Shown: positions 52,665 to 62,151, counted from the first letter of the stretch. The stretch: 64,000 nt of DNA from Stenotrophomonas sp. SAU14A_NAIMI4_5 (GCF_003086795.1 NZ_CP026003.1:4413179-4477178), one strand, 5' to 3'. Made by a program: numbers and translations. Notes: generated by a model not told the origin, from the sequence alone.

Positions 52665-53630
52665 TCAGGCACGATCGCCAAAATACTCGCGACACCACTG
52701 CACGACCGGCGGCAGGCCCTGCTCGATCGGGGTGACCGCATCAAAGCCGAAGGCGTCATGGGCCCGCCGGGTGTCGGCCATCGTGCGCACCATGTCGCCT
52801 GGCTGCATCGGCTTGTAGACCTTCTGCGCGGGGCGGCCGGCGGCCTGCTCGATCACGCTGATGAAGCGCTCCAGCTCGACCGGCGTATGGTTGCCGAGGT
52901 TGAACGCCCGGTGCGGCACCACGTCGGTGCTGGGGTTCGCGAGGGCGCCGAGGATGCCCGATACGATGTCGGAAACATGTGTGAAATCGCGCTGCATGCG
53001 CCCTTCGTTGAACACATCGATCGGCCGCCCGGCCAGCACCGCGCGCGAGAACAGCAGCGGCGCCATGTCCGGCCGGCCCCACGGGCCGTACACGGTGAAG
53101 AAGCGCAGGCCGGTGGCATGCAGGCCGTACAGCTGCGCATAGGTGTAGGCCATCAGCTCGTTGGCCGCCTTGGTGGCCGCATACAGCGAGCGTGGCTGGT
53201 CCACGCGCTGGTCCTCGGAGAACGGCGGCGTGGCCGAATCGCCATACACCGAGCTGCTGGAGGCATACACCAGGTGCTGCACGCCACGGTGGCGGCACAG
53301 CTCGAGCATGTTGACGAAGCCGGTCAGGTTGCTGTCGACGTAGGCATGCGGGTTTTCCAGCGAGTAACGCACGCCGGCCTGGGCGGCCAGGTGGATCACT
53401 GCCGTCGGCTGCACCTCATCGAACAGCGCAGCCAGGCCCTGCTGGTCGGTCAGGTCCAGGGTGCGCAGGTCCAGGCCCGGGCACAGCGCAGCCACGCGAT
53501 CGCGCTTGATCTGCGGGTCGTAGTAATCGTTGAAGTTGTCCAGGCCGACCACGGCCTGGCCGGCCTCCAGCAGCGCGCGGGCGGTGTAGGCACCGATGAA
53601 GCCGGCAGCGCCGGTGAGCAGGATGGTCAT
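52665..53630 (-). CDS. NAD-dependent nucleotide-sugar epimerase (UDP-glucuronate 4-epimerase-like)
   Basis: A 321-aa extended SDR with GAAGFIG cofactor motif, LDNFNDYYDPQIKRDR (typical of UDP-glucuronate epimerases), Ser-Ser-Ser-Val-Tyr-Gly and Tyr-x-x-x-Lys (SLYAATK). It would supply a sugar nucleotide for surface polysaccharide or LPS, in line with the adjacent glycosyltransferase genes. AVHLAAQAGVRYS appears as VIHLAAQAGVRYS. Confidence 0.9.
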   Translation of the reverse strand: MTILLTGAAGFIGAYTARALLEAGQAVVGLDNFNDYYDPQIKRDRVAALCPGLDLRTLDLTDQQGLAALFDEVQPTAVIHLAAQAGVRYSLENPHAYVDSNLTGFVNMLELCRHRGVQHLVYASSSSVYGDSATPPFSEDQRVDQPRSLYAATKAANELMAYTYAQLYGLHATGLRFFTVYGPWGRPDMAPLLFSRAVLAGRPIDVFNEGRMQRDFTHVSDIVSGILGALANPSTDVVPHRAFNLGNHTPVELERFISVIEQAAGRPAQKVYKPMQPGDMVRTMADTRRAHDAFGFDAVTPIEQGLPPVVQWCREYFGDRA

Positions 53631-53675
53631 GGAAGAGACTCTGTAACGAAGTTCAGACGGTGGATGTTACCGGTC

Positions 53676-54401
53676 TCAGAAGAAACCGAAGCGCTTTCTG
53701 GCGACGTTTACCCGACCCGGCACGATCACGTCCTGGATGCTCTTCGCATCGAAGCGATCCAGCAGGGCCTCGGCGTCCTTCTTCAGCTTCAGGTCCATCT
53801 CCTCCGGATACAGGGCAACGATGGACATGAACTCGATGGTCCGGGCGTCGTCCAGCTGCAGCGTGCCGAAGCCATCGGGCGCGGTGACCGGCGGCAGCAC
53901 GATGGCGCCATCGAAACCCACGCCCGGGGCGTAGGGCTCGGCCGGGTGGCCGTTGGGAATGGTGTGGCCGAAGCCGAGCCAGGTGTCGTACTCGTGCGGC
54001 AGCCGTGCCAGCGTCTTCAGCAACCGCACCGGCCAGTAGTTCCGCTCGTCTTCGAAGGCATCACCGCTGATCGGCCAGTCGGCCGGCAGGGTCACCATCA
54101 GCTCCATGTATGCCGAGCCGGGCGCACCTTCGGGCAGGGTCATCGGCAGGTCGCTCATGCCCGAGGTCACCAGGCGCAGGTACGGAAACGGCTCGCTGGC
54201 CGGCACCACGTGCACGTCGATATGCACGAGGTCGGAGATGATTTCGTGGAATACGCCGGAGATCGGCCCCAGGTGGCGCTCGATGTGCGCGCTGATGGCC
54301 TCGATGTGCGATTCACCCTGGGCCGGGGTGAAGTTCTTCTCGCGGCTGTGCACCAGGATCGGGCTGCCGCCCGGGCTGACGTCGTCGATGTCCATGCTCA
54401 T
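53676..54401 (-). CDS. Suppressor-of-fused (SUFU) domain protein
   Basis: A 241-aa protein whose central part (about residues 30-200: HIEAISAHIERHLGP, IHVDVHVV-type strand, ELMVTLPADWPI, WLGFGHTIPNG) matches bacterial SUFU-domain proteins. Such proteins are often immunity factors in polymorphic-toxin loci, but no toxin gene is adjacent here. The C-terminus is basic (VARKRFGFF). The start MSMDIDD is favoured; an upstream in-frame Met adds nine residues. Confidence 0.85.
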   Translation of the reverse strand: MSMDIDDVSPGGSPILVHSREKNFTPAQGESHIEAISAHIERHLGPISGVFHEIISDLVHIDVHVVPASEPFPYLRLVTSGMSDLPMTLPEGAPGSAYMELMVTLPADWPISGDAFEDERNYWPVRLLKTLARLPHEYDTWLGFGHTIPNGHPAEPYAPGVGFDGAIVLPPVTAPDGFGTLQLDDARTIEFMSIVALYPEEMDLKLKKDAEALLDRFDAKSIQDVIVPGRVNVARKRFGFF

Positions 54402-54486
54402 TCCTGCTCCCTGGATGAGCCGCGGCACGAAGCCGTCCCGCGGCGTGTGCGTTTCCCTGCCGAGCGCTGCTGCAGCGCTGCCGCGC

Positions 54487-55407
54487 TCAACCCTGGCGGG
54501 TGCGCAGCTTTTCGAGCACGCCGTCCAGCGTGTCCAGATCGGTGTAATGGATGATCAGCTTGCCCTTGCCGCCGCGGCCGTGGTTGATGGCCACCTTGGT
54601 GCCCAGCGATTCGGACAGCTCGGTTTCCAGCGAGGCGATGTCGGCCTGCTGCACCTTCGGCGTGGCCACCGGACGGTTGCTCGGCACCTTGCCGGCGGCG
54701 AAGGCCTGCGCACGGCGCTCGACCTCGCGCACCGACCAGCCTTCATCGGCCGCTTCCTGCGCCAGCTTGCCGGCCAGTTCCGGGGCCAGGGTCAGCAGCG
54801 CGCGGGCGTGGCCCATTTCCAGGCGGCGGGTTTCCAGCAGCAGGCGGATGGCCACCGGCAGTTCCAGCAGGCGCAGCAGGTTGGACACCGCCGCGCGCGA
54901 GCGGCCGACGGCCTCGGCGGCCTCGGCGTGGGTCAGGGTGAACTCGCTGATGAGGCGCTGCAGCGCTTCGGCTTCTTCCAGCGGGTTGAGGTCTTCGCGC
55001 TGGATGTTCTCGATCAGCGCCATCGCGATGACGGTGCGGTCTTCCAGCTCGCGCACCACCACCGGCACTTCGTCCAGCCCGGCCAGCTGCGATGCACGCC
55101 AGCGGCGCTCACCGGCGACGATTTCGTAGTTGCCCGCCGGCAGCTGGCGCACCAGGATCGGCTGGATCACGCCCTGCGACTTGATCGAATCGGCCAGCTC
55201 GGAGAGCTTTCCTTCGTCCATCTCGCGGCGCGGCTGGTACTTGCCCGGCTGCAGCTGGCCCACGGCCAGCTTGCGCAGCACTTCACCCGGCAGGGGCTCG
55301 ATGACCGCAGTGGTGGCCTGCACCTGGCTGGCTGCGCCCTTGGGGCCCAGCAGGGCGTCCAGTCCGCGGCCGAGGCCTCGCTTCTTGGCTGCAGGCTTGC
55401 TGGTCAT
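54487..55407 (-). CDS. parB: Chromosome-partitioning protein ParB
   Basis: A 306-aa protein. The CTP-binding/ParB-N domain is at about 35-125 (YQPRREMD, VAGERRWRASQLAGL, ALIENIQREDLNPLEEA), the HTH at 135-165 (THAEAAEAVGRSRAAVSNLLRLL) and the C-terminal dimer domain at 245-306. It binds parS and loads SMC with ParA. Its ATG overlaps the parA stop by one base. No parS-like sequence was noticed in this window. Confidence 0.96.
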   Translation of the reverse strand: MTSKPAAKKRGLGRGLDALLGPKGAASQVQATTAVIEPLPGEVLRKLAVGQLQPGKYQPRREMDEGKLSELADSIKSQGVIQPILVRQLPAGNYEIVAGERRWRASQLAGLDEVPVVVRELEDRTVIAMALIENIQREDLNPLEEAEALQRLISEFTLTHAEAAEAVGRSRAAVSNLLRLLELPVAIRLLLETRRLEMGHARALLTLAPELAGKLAQEAADEGWSVREVERRAQAFAAGKVPSNRPVATPKVQQADIASLETELSESLGTKVAINHGRGGKGKLIIHYTDLDTLDGVLEKLRTRQG

Positions 55408-56204
55408 CAGGCGGTCTCCACGGCCTTGGCGGCCTTGTTGCGTTCGTTGTTGCGGCGGATGATCTCGCCGGCCAGGCCCAGGTAGGCCACGCCACCGCGC
55501 GAGGCGCGGTCGTAGCCGACGATGCTCTGGCCGTGGCTGGGGGCCTCGGCCAGGCGCACGTTGCGCGGCACGATGGTGCGGAACACGCGGTCACCGAAGT
55601 GCTCGGTCAGTTCGGCCGACACTGCGTTGGCGAGGTTGTTGCGCACGTCGAACATGGTGCGCAGCACGCCCTCGATCTCCAGCACCGGGTTGAGGTTGGT
55701 GCGCAGCGCTTCGATGGTTTCCACCAGCGCGCTCAGGCCTTCCAGCGCGTAGTACTCGCACTGCATGGGCACCAGCACCGAATCGGCGGCGGCCAGCGCG
55801 TTGAGCGTCAGCAGCGACAGCGCCGGCGGGCAGTCGATCAGGATGTAGTCGTATTCGTCACGGATCGGCGCCAGCGCGCGCTTCAGGCGCTGCTCGCGCT
55901 CTTCCTGCGCCATCAGCTGGATCTCGGCCGCGGTCAGGTCGATGTTGCCCGGCAGCAGGTCGTAGCCCTCGGCGGTGGCCACGCGCACGTCCGCTGCCTT
56001 GGCTTCGCCCAGCAGCAGATCGTAGGTGGAGGAGACCAGCTCGCGCTTGTCCACGCCACTGCCCATGGTCGCGTTGCCCTGCGAATCCAGGTCGACCAAC
56101 AGCACGCGCTTGGGTGCGTTGGCCAGGGAAGCGGCCAGGTTGACGGCGGTCGTGGTCTTGCCGACGCCACCCTTCTGGTTGGCGATGGCGATGATGCGGG
56201 CCAT
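55407..56204 (-). CDS. parA: Chromosome-partitioning ATPase ParA
   Basis: A 265-aa ATPase with the deviant Walker A KGGVGKTTTAVNLAA, Walker A' DLDSQGNATMGSG and Walker B DYILIDCPPALS. It drives origin segregation together with ParB in the conserved rsmG-parA-parB order. Confidence 0.97.
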   Translation of the reverse strand: MARIIAIANQKGGVGKTTTAVNLAASLANAPKRVLLVDLDSQGNATMGSGVDKRELVSSTYDLLLGEAKAADVRVATAEGYDLLPGNIDLTAAEIQLMAQEEREQRLKRALAPIRDEYDYILIDCPPALSLLTLNALAAADSVLVPMQCEYYALEGLSALVETIEALRTNLNPVLEIEGVLRTMFDVRNNLANAVSAELTEHFGDRVFRTIVPRNVRLAEAPSHGQSIVGYDRASRGGVAYLGLAGEIIRRNNERNKAAKAVETA

Positions 56205-56316
56205 GCGGGTGTGCCTCGTCGACGTGTGCTGGGACCGGTCATTATGCGTACAACCGGCCCCGTGCGGAAATCATGGATCGCCAACCCGTTGTTTCGCAAA
56301 GGGCTGGCGGCGGGGT

Positions 56317-56955
56317 TCAGGGGCCTGTAACGGTGACCAGATGGCGTTCGCCGGCCAGGCCGGGCACGCTCAGCGGGGTCACCTCGCGCACCTGCCAGCC
56401 TGCCGGCAGGGCCGCGATCTCGTCATGCGGGTAGACACCCTTCATGGCCAGCAGCACGCCACCGGGGCGCAGCAGGTGGCCACCGACGCGGACGATGCCG
56501 GCCAGGGTGTCCATCGCGCGCGCGGTCAGCTGGTCGTAGCGGCCGGCCTCGTCCAGCGCCTCGGCGCGCGACTCGGCCACGCGTGCATTGGTCAGGCCCA
56601 GCTGGCGCACGGCCTCGCGCATGAAGCGCGCCTTCTTGCCGTTGCTCTCCACCAGGGTGACCTGCAGGCCCGGGCAGGCGATGGCCAGCGGGATGCCCGG
56701 CAGCCCGGGGCCGGTACCGAGATCGGCCAGGCTGCCATCGGCCACGAACGGCTGCATCGCCAGCGAATCGAGCAGGTGGCGGGTGACCATTTCCTGCGGA
56801 TCGCGGATGGCGGTGAGGTTGTAGGTGCCGTTCCAGCGGTGCAGCAGCGCCAGGTAGCGCAGCAGCGGCGGCGCCAATGCGGCCGCCAGGCCCATGCTGG
56901 CCAGGCCCTGTTCCAGCGTGGAGACCACGCCGGCGGGAAGATCGTGTTCGCTCAT
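56317..56955 (-). CDS. rsmG: 16S rRNA (guanine527-N7)-methyltransferase
   Basis: A 212-aa SAM-dependent methyltransferase with [35 protein letters not shown] (SAM motif I) and [13 protein letters not shown]. The start MSEHDLP matches the family. It is located immediately upstream of parA, as in many bacteria, although the usual partner mnmG is not next to it here. Confidence 0.95.
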   Translation of the reverse strand: MSEHDLPAGVVSTLEQGLASMGLAAALAPPLLRYLALLHRWNGTYNLTAIRDPQEMVTRHLLDSLAMQPFVADGSLADLGTGPGLPGIPLAIACPGLQVTLVESNGKKARFMREAVRQLGLTNARVAESRAEALDEAGRYDQLTARAMDTLAGIVRVGGHLLRPGGVLLAMKGVYPHDEIAALPAGWQVREVTPLSVPGLAGERHLVTVTGP

Positions 56956-57007
56956 GCCGTCATTATCGCCGGTTTTGGCCGCCGGTTCGCCGCTTCGGTG
57001 CGTCGCT

Positions 57008-57607
57008 TCAATGCGGATACCAGGCCAATGCCGCGCGGAACTGGCCGCTGGCCTGCCATTCGTGCAGGTGCCAGCGCTCGGCCTGGCCCAGTTCGGCGTC
57101 GCACCAGCGCAGGTGCAGGGCACCATCGGCGCCGGGCGCCAGCTGCAGGCGGTGCAGGCCGAAGGAGATGCCCTGGCCGTGCGCCTTGAGCAGCGCTTCC
57201 TTGGCGCACCACACGCGGAAGAACCAGTGTTCGCGCTCGTCGGCAGCCAGCCCTTGCAGCCAGGCCACTTCGTCGGGGTGGAAGAAGCGCTGGATGATTT
57301 CCAGCAGCCGCGGGCGCGGGCGCAGCAGTTCCAGGTCCACGCCCAGCCGCACGCCCTCGCCCAGCGCCACCAGCAGCACCTCGCCGCTGTGGCTCCAGCC
57401 GGTGCCGAAGTGGGCCAGCGCGCCGGCCAGTTCCGGCCGGCCCTTGTCGTCGCGCACCAGCGGCAGGGCGTCGGGTTCGCCGCCCAGCGCCTGCGCCAGC
57501 ACCTGCCGGGCCTGCGGCTCACCGCGCTGGCCGGGCACATGCGGGCAGCGCCAGACCGTCACCGGGCCGAAGCGCCAGGGGCCGTCGAGGGTGGCTGGCA
57601 GGCTCAT
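57008..57607 (-). CDS. 4'-phosphopantetheinyl transferase (Sfp-type)
   Basis: A 199-aa enzyme with [10 protein letters not shown] (Mg2+ ligand) and [14 protein letters not shown], the ACPS/PPTase signature. It activates acyl or peptidyl carrier proteins with phosphopantetheine, and could serve the aryl-polyene type ketosynthase system whose gene opens this window. The start MSLPATL gives a usual-length protein; the longer frame crosses the divergent GlsB gene. Confidence 0.88.
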   Translation of the reverse strand: MSLPATLDGPWRFGPVTVWRCPHVPGQRGEPQARQVLAQALGGEPDALPLVRDDKGRPELAGALAHFGTGWSHSGEVLLVALGEGVRLGVDLELLRPRPRLLEIIQRFFHPDEVAWLQGLAADEREHWFFRVWCAKEALLKAHGQGISFGLHRLQLAPGADGALHLRWCDAELGQAERWHLHEWQASGQFRAALAWYPH

Positions 57608-57697
57608 CCGCACGCGCCCGTCACGGGATTGCACGACGGTTTCACGGCACTGCGGGTCAACTGGTCCCCGTCCCTTCCCCTTCCAGAGGTCACGTTC

Positions 57698-57949
57698 ATG
57701 GGCATCATCATCTGGCTGATCGTTGGCGGCATCGTGGGCTGGCTGGCCAGCATCATCATGCGTCGCGACGCCCAGCAGGGCATCATCCTCAACGTCGTGG
57801 TGGGCATCGTCGGCGCGCTGATTGCCGGCTTCCTGTTCGGCGGCGGCATCAACGATGCCATCACCCTGCGCACGTTCCTGTTCTCGCTGATCGGCGCGGT
57901 GATCCTGCTGGCCATCGTCAACCTGTTCACCCGCAAGAGCATACGGTGA
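57698..57949 (+). CDS. GlsB/YeaQ/YmgE family stress-response membrane protein
   Basis: An 83-aa hydrophobic protein with three membrane helices and the family start MGIIIWLIVGGIVGWLAS, glycine-rich helices and FGGGIN between helices 2 and 3. Function in the family (transglycosylase-associated) is not established. AGAGG lies 6-7 nt before the ATG. Confidence 0.9.
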   Translation: MGIIIWLIVGGIVGWLASIIMRRDAQQGIILNVVVGIVGALIAGFLFGGGINDAITLRTFLFSLIGAVILLAIVNLFTRKSIR

Positions 57950-57957
57950 TCTGAACG

Positions 57958-58024
57958 GTAGCGCCGGGCCATGCCCGGCGTTTCCCTGCCGCCGCTGCGC
58001 TCGCCGGGCATGGCCCGGCGCTAC
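57958..58024. repeat. SMAG REP inverted pair
   Basis: GTAGCGCCGGGCCATGCCCGGCG and its inverted copy ending GGCGCTAC, between the convergent GlsB-like and xthA genes. Confidence 0.85.
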
Positions 58025-58028
58025 CGGT

Positions 58029-58796
58029 TCAACCGATCTGCACCCACGCCGGCGCATGGTCGCTGGGGCGTTCCCAGGTGCGCGGCTCGCGGTCGATGCC
58101 CGAGGCCACCGCGCTGGCCTTCAGCGCATCGGAGACCAGGGTCAGGTCGATGCGCAGGCCCAGGTTGCGGCGGAAACCGGCAGCGCGGTAATCCCACCAG
58201 CTGAACACGCCAGCCTCGTCGTTGTGCAGGCGGAACGCATCATGCAGGCCCAGCTGCAGCAGCTTCTGCAGCGCACCGCGCTCGGCGGTGGAGGTCAGGA
58301 TGTGGTTCTCGTTCCAGACCTCGGGGTCGGGCACGTCGCGCACGTCCGGGGCGATGTTGAAGTCGCCCATCACGATCAGCTTCGGATGGCGCTGCAGTTC
58401 CTGCGCGATCCAGGCGTGCACCGCTTCCAGCCAGCGCAGCTTGTACTCGTACTTGTCGGTGCCGACGTCCTGGCCGTTGACCACGTACAGGTTGATCACC
58501 CGCAGGTCGCCGAAGGTACCGGCGATGACGCGCTTCTGCTCGTCCTCGAAGCCGGGGATGCCGATCTGCACGTCCTGCGCCGGCTCACGCGACAACAGCG
58601 CCACGCCGTTGTAGGTCTTCTGGCCGGCGAACACGCTGCGGTAACCGGCGGCGATCAGCGCCGAATCGGGGAACTTGTGGTCCTCCAGCTTGGTTTCCTG
58701 GATACCGACGATGTCCGGGCCGAAATCCTTGAGCCACTGCTCCAGGTGCGGCAGGCGGACATTGAGCGAATTGACGTTCCACGAGGCGATTTTCAT
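58029..58796 (-). CDS. xthA: Exodeoxyribonuclease III
   Basis: A 255-aa Mg2+-dependent AP endonuclease/3' exonuclease with MKIASWNVNSLNVRLPHL, IQETKLED (metal Glu), GDFNIAPDVRDV and SDHAPAWV (catalytic Asp-His). It acts in base-excision repair. Confidence 0.95.
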   Translation of the reverse strand: MKIASWNVNSLNVRLPHLEQWLKDFGPDIVGIQETKLEDHKFPDSALIAAGYRSVFAGQKTYNGVALLSREPAQDVQIGIPGFEDEQKRVIAGTFGDLRVINLYVVNGQDVGTDKYEYKLRWLEAVHAWIAQELQRHPKLIVMGDFNIAPDVRDVPDPEVWNENHILTSTAERGALQKLLQLGLHDAFRLHNDEAGVFSWWDYRAAGFRRNLGLRIDLTLVSDALKASAVASGIDREPRTWERPSDHAPAWVQIG

Positions 58797-58823
58797 GGGG
58801 CCATTCTACCCGGCCCCGCTTTG

Positions 58824-58900
58824 GTAGACGCCAACCTTGGTTGGCGCGTGAATCTCCCGCGTGCGCAGATCCCGTCAGTAGAGCCACGCCATGCGTGGCT
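58824..58900. repeat. Two SMAG REP copies
   Basis: GTAGACGCCAACCTTGGTTGGCG and GTAGAGCCACGCCATGCGTGGCT lie between xthA and the aldehyde dehydrogenase. Confidence 0.7.
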
Positions 58901-60307
58901 TCACCGAACCAGCAGCCTCAACAACCCCGCAATCTTCGAATACGGCGGCCGCAGCCGGTCACTGGCCGCCCAGCGCGACTGCCACAGCACCGGCAGCCGC
59001 TTGCTCATGGCATCGAAGCCGGCCCAGCCGTGGTAGGCGCCCATGCCACTGGCCCCCACCCCGCCAAACGGCAGGCCGTCGGCGGCGAAGTGCAGCAGCG
59101 TGTCGTTGACCGTCACCCCACCGGCAACCACCTGGCCGAGGATCCGCTCCACCGTCGCCGTGTCATGGCTGAAGGGGTACAGCGCCAGCGGCCGGTCGCG
59201 CGACAGCACATCGGCCAGCGCCGCCTCCAGATCCGGGTAACCCCGCACCGGCAGGATCGGCCCGAAGATCTCCTCACGCATCAGGTCCAGGTCATCCGGC
59301 GGATCCAGCACCACGGTCGGCACCAGCAGGCGCTCGCGGTCGGCGCGCGCGGGGTCCACCTGCGCCAGCGGAATCACCGGCACGCCGCGCTCGCGTGCCT
59401 GCGCCAGGTAACCCTGCAGGCGCTGGTACTGGCCTTCGTTGATGATGCGCGTGTAGTCGCCGGCATCGCTGAAGTCGCCATAGCGCTCGCGCACCTGCTG
59501 CTGCAGCGCCTGCACGAACTCACGCTGGCGCGCCGTGTCGATCAGCACGTAGTCCGGTGCGATGCAGGTCTGGCCCGCGTTGAACCACTTGCCGGTGGCC
59601 AGTCGCGCGGCGGCCTTTTCCAGCGGGAAATCGCGGCAGACAATCGCCGGCGATTTGCCGCCCAGCTCCAGCGTCAGCGGCACCAGATGCTCGGCTGCGG
59701 CGGCCATCACCTTGCGCCCCACCGCCGTCGAGCCGGTAAACAGCAGATGGTCCAGCGGCAGCGAGGACACCGCCGCGGCTACGTCCGCCCCGCCCTGCAC
59801 CACCGCCACCCGATCGGGCGGGAACACGCTGGCCAGCAGATCGGCCAGGAACGCGCTGGTGCGCGGGGTGTGTTCGGAAGGCTTCAGCAGCACGTGGTTG
59901 CCCGCGGCGATGGCCGTGACCAGCGGCACCAGCGCCAGGGTGACCGGGTAGTTCCAGGGTGAGATCACCCCGACCACGCCCAGCGGCGTCGGCCGCAGCT
60001 GCGCGCGCGCCGGCCACAGCTTCCAGCCGGCCGATGCCCGCTGCGGCTTCGACCAGCGCCGCAGGTGCCGGCGAAGGTGGTGGATGGCCGACAGCACGCT
60101 CATGCCATCGGCCAGCTTCGATTCGACGTGGGCGCGGTGACCGAAGTCCTCGGCGATGGCCTGGGCCATTTCGTCCATGCGCGTCTGCAGCGCCTCGCGC
60201 AGGCGGCGCAGGTCGGCGTCGCGCTGGTCAAGCGAAGGGCGCTGGGCCTGCCAGGCGCTGCGCAGGGTGTGCAGGATGGCGGGGAGGTCGGCGGCTGAGT
60301 GGCTCAT
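58901..60307 (-). CDS. calB: Coniferyl-aldehyde dehydrogenase-like ALDH
   Basis: A 468-aa aldehyde dehydrogenase of the class III/CALDH group with NAD-binding FTGSTAVGRKVM, catalytic Glu in LELGGKSPAIV, Cys in GQTCIAPDYV and EEIFGPILPV. It would oxidise aromatic or long-chain aldehydes to acids. Start MSHSAADLP is chosen over an upstream frame that runs through repeat sequence. Confidence 0.85.
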   Translation of the reverse strand: MSHSAADLPAILHTLRSAWQAQRPSLDQRDADLRRLREALQTRMDEMAQAIAEDFGHRAHVESKLADGMSVLSAIHHLRRHLRRWSKPQRASAGWKLWPARAQLRPTPLGVVGVISPWNYPVTLALVPLVTAIAAGNHVLLKPSEHTPRTSAFLADLLASVFPPDRVAVVQGGADVAAAVSSLPLDHLLFTGSTAVGRKVMAAAAEHLVPLTLELGGKSPAIVCRDFPLEKAAARLATGKWFNAGQTCIAPDYVLIDTARQREFVQALQQQVRERYGDFSDAGDYTRIINEGQYQRLQGYLAQARERGVPVIPLAQVDPARADRERLLVPTVVLDPPDDLDLMREEIFGPILPVRGYPDLEAALADVLSRDRPLALYPFSHDTATVERILGQVVAGGVTVNDTLLHFAADGLPFGGVGASGMGAYHGWAGFDAMSKRLPVLWQSRWAASDRLRPPYSKIAGLLRLLVR

Positions 60308-60343
60308 TCCGCGACTATACGGCGTGCGCACGTGAGGTGACCG

Positions 60344-60421
60344 GTAGTGCCGGCCGCTGGCCGGCAACCTCATCGATCTCCGGCAGGCATCGTGCGTTTG
60401 CCGGCCAGCGGCCGGCACTAC
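60344..60421. repeat. SMAG REP inverted pair
   Basis: GTAGTGCCGGCCGCTGGCCGGCA and its inverted copy. The core is identical to the pair at 42528-42603. Confidence 0.85.
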
Positions 60422-60423
60422 CA

Positions 60424-60453
60424 AACGAAAAGGCCGCGGTCTGCACCGCGGCC
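60424..60453 (-). terminator. Intrinsic terminator after the MFS carrier gene
   Basis: A 9-bp stem (GGCCGCGGT / ACCGCGGCC) with a 4-nt loop followed on the minus strand by TTTTCGTTT. Confidence 0.85.
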
Positions 60454-60465
60454 CTTGAAACCCCG

Positions 60466-60491
60466 GTGGGTGCCGACCGTTGGTCGGCACG
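60466..60491. repeat. SMAG-like palindrome
   Basis: GTGGGTGCCGACCGTTGGTCGGCAC, the same GTGCCGACC variant as at 28051 and 62185. Confidence 0.7.
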
Positions 60492-60495
60492 CCGG

Positions 60496-62151
60496 TTACT
60501 TGGTGATGTCCACGTTCTTCGTTTCACGCAGGAACAGGCCGCCGATCACCACCGACATCAGCGCGATGATGATGGGGTACCACAGGCCGTAGTACAGGTT
60601 GCCGGTACCAGCCACCAGCGCGAAGGAGATCGCCGGCAGGAAGCCACCGAACCAGCCGTTGCCGATGTGGTACGGCAGCGACATCGAGGTGTAGCGGATG
60701 CGGGTCGGGAACAGTTCGACCAGGTAGGCGGCGATCGGGCCGTAGACCATGGTCACGTACAGCACCAGCAGCCACAGCATGAAGATCGTGCCGGCGATGT
60801 TGATGCGCGAGCCATCGGCCTTGGCCGGGTAGCCCGCCGTGGTCAGTGCACCCTTCAGTTCGGCACCGAAAGCATCGGCCTTGGCCTTGCCTTCTTCCTT
60901 GGTCAGGCCAGCGGCCTCGTACGAGGTGACGCTGGCGCTGCCCACGTTCACCATGGCCAGCGAACCGGCAGCGGCCGGCTGCACGTCATACGGCACGCCC
61001 GCCTTGGTCAGCGCGGCGGTCGCCACGTCGCAGGAGCTGGTGAACTTGCGCAGGCCGACCGGATCGAACTGGAACGAGCAGGTGCTCGGATCAGCCACAA
61101 CCAGCGCCGGCGAGTTGCTGCGCGCTTCTTCGATGGCCGGGTTGGCGAAGTGGGTCAGGCCCTTGAAGATCGGGATGTAGGTGACGGCAGCCAGCAGGCA
61201 GCCGGCCAGGATGATCTTCTTGCGGCCGATACGGTCGGACAGCCAACCGAAGAAGATGAAGAACGGCACGCCCAGCGCCAGCGCGGCGGCGATCAGCAGG
61301 TAGGAGGTGGTGGCGTCGACCTTCAGCATGCTGCTCAGGAAGAACAGCGCGTAGAACTGGCCGCCGTACCAGACCACGGCCTGGCCGGCTGCGGCACCCA
61401 GCAGGACCAGCAGCATCAGCTTCAGGTTGCCGCCCTTCAGGCTGTCACGGAACGGGGTCTTGGAGCCCTTGCCTTCCGCCTTCATCTGCTGGAACAGCGG
61501 CGATTCGCTCAGCTGCAGGCGGATCCACACCGAAATGCCCAGCAGCACGATCGAGACCAGGAACGGAATGCGCCAGCCCCAGGCTTCGAAGGCTTCGTTG
61601 CCCAGGAAGTAGCGGCAGGCCAGGATGATCAGCAGCGACATGAACAGGCCGAGCGTGGCGGTGCACTGGATGAAGCTGGTGTACAGGCCGCGCTTGTTTG
61701 CCGGGGCATGTTCGGCCACGTAGGTGGCCGCGCCACCGTACTCACCACCCATCGCCAGGCCCTGGGCCAGGCGCAGCACGATCAGGATCACCGGTGCGGC
61801 GAAACCGATCGAGGCGTAGTTGGGCAGCACGCCGACCAGGAAGGTCGAGATGCCCATGATGAGGATGGTGACCAGGAAGGTGTACTTGCGGCCGATGCGG
61901 TCGCCGAGGCTGCCGAAGAAGGCCGCACCGAACGGACGCACGAAGAAGCCGGCAGCGAAGGCCAGCAGGGCGAAGATCATGCCCGTGGTTTCGTTGACGC
62001 CACTGAAGAACTGCTTGGCGATGATCGCGGCAAGCGAGCCGTACAGGAAGAAGTCATACCACTCGAAAACGGTACCCAGGCTGGACGCGAAGATGACCTT
62101 CTTGTGTCCCTGGGTGAGTTCGGATTTCGCCGGTGCAGGTGTTGTTGACAT
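60496..62151 (-). CDS. MFS metabolite:H+ symporter with a large periplasmic or cytoplasmic insertion
   Basis: A 551-aa carrier of the metabolite:H+ symporter group (SLGTVFEWYDFFLYGSLA, GGEYGGAATYVAEHAP, RRIPFLVS as WGWRIPFLVS). Between helices about 8 and 9 it has an inserted soluble stretch of about 120 residues (about 330-452) with one Cys pair (PSTCSFQF, TSSCDVAT), unusual for this family. The typical relatives ProP and ShiA are about 440-500 aa. It is probably an exporter or importer of carboxylates; the porin gene upstream may supply its substrate. Confidence 0.9.
   Translation of the reverse strand: MSTTPAPAKSELTQGHKKVIFASSLGTVFEWYDFFLYGSLAAIIAKQFFSGVNETTGMIFALLAFAAGFFVRPFGAAFFGSLGDRIGRKYTFLVTILIMGISTFLVGVLPNYASIGFAAPVILIVLRLAQGLAMGGEYGGAATYVAEHAPANKRGLYTSFIQCTATLGLFMSLLIILACRYFLGNEAFEAWGWRIPFLVSIVLLGISVWIRLQLSESPLFQQMKAEGKGSKTPFRDSLKGGNLKLMLLVLLGAAAGQAVVWYGGQFYALFFLSSMLKVDATTSYLLIAAALALGVPFFIFFGWLSDRIGRKKIILAGCLLAAVTYIPIFKGLTHFANPAIEEARSNSPALVVADPSTCSFQFDPVGLRKFTSSCDVATAALTKAGVPYDVQPAAAGSLAMVNVGSASVTSYEAAGLTKEEGKAKADAFGAELKGALTTAGYPAKADGSRINIAGTIFMLWLLVLYVTMVYGPIAAYLVELFPTRIRYTSMSLPYHIGNGWFGGFLPAISFALVAGTGNLYYGLWYPIIIALMSVVIGGLFLRETKNVDITK

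Noticed and set aside
53676..54401. Polymorphic toxin-immunity locus around the SUFU-domain gene
   Set aside because: No Rhs, CdiA or toxin-domain gene is adjacent; neighbours are a sugar epimerase and parB.
54487..56955. parS site or replication origin near parAB
   Set aside because: No TGTTTCACGTGAAACA-like sequence or DnaA-box cluster was seen; gene order alone does not place oriC here.
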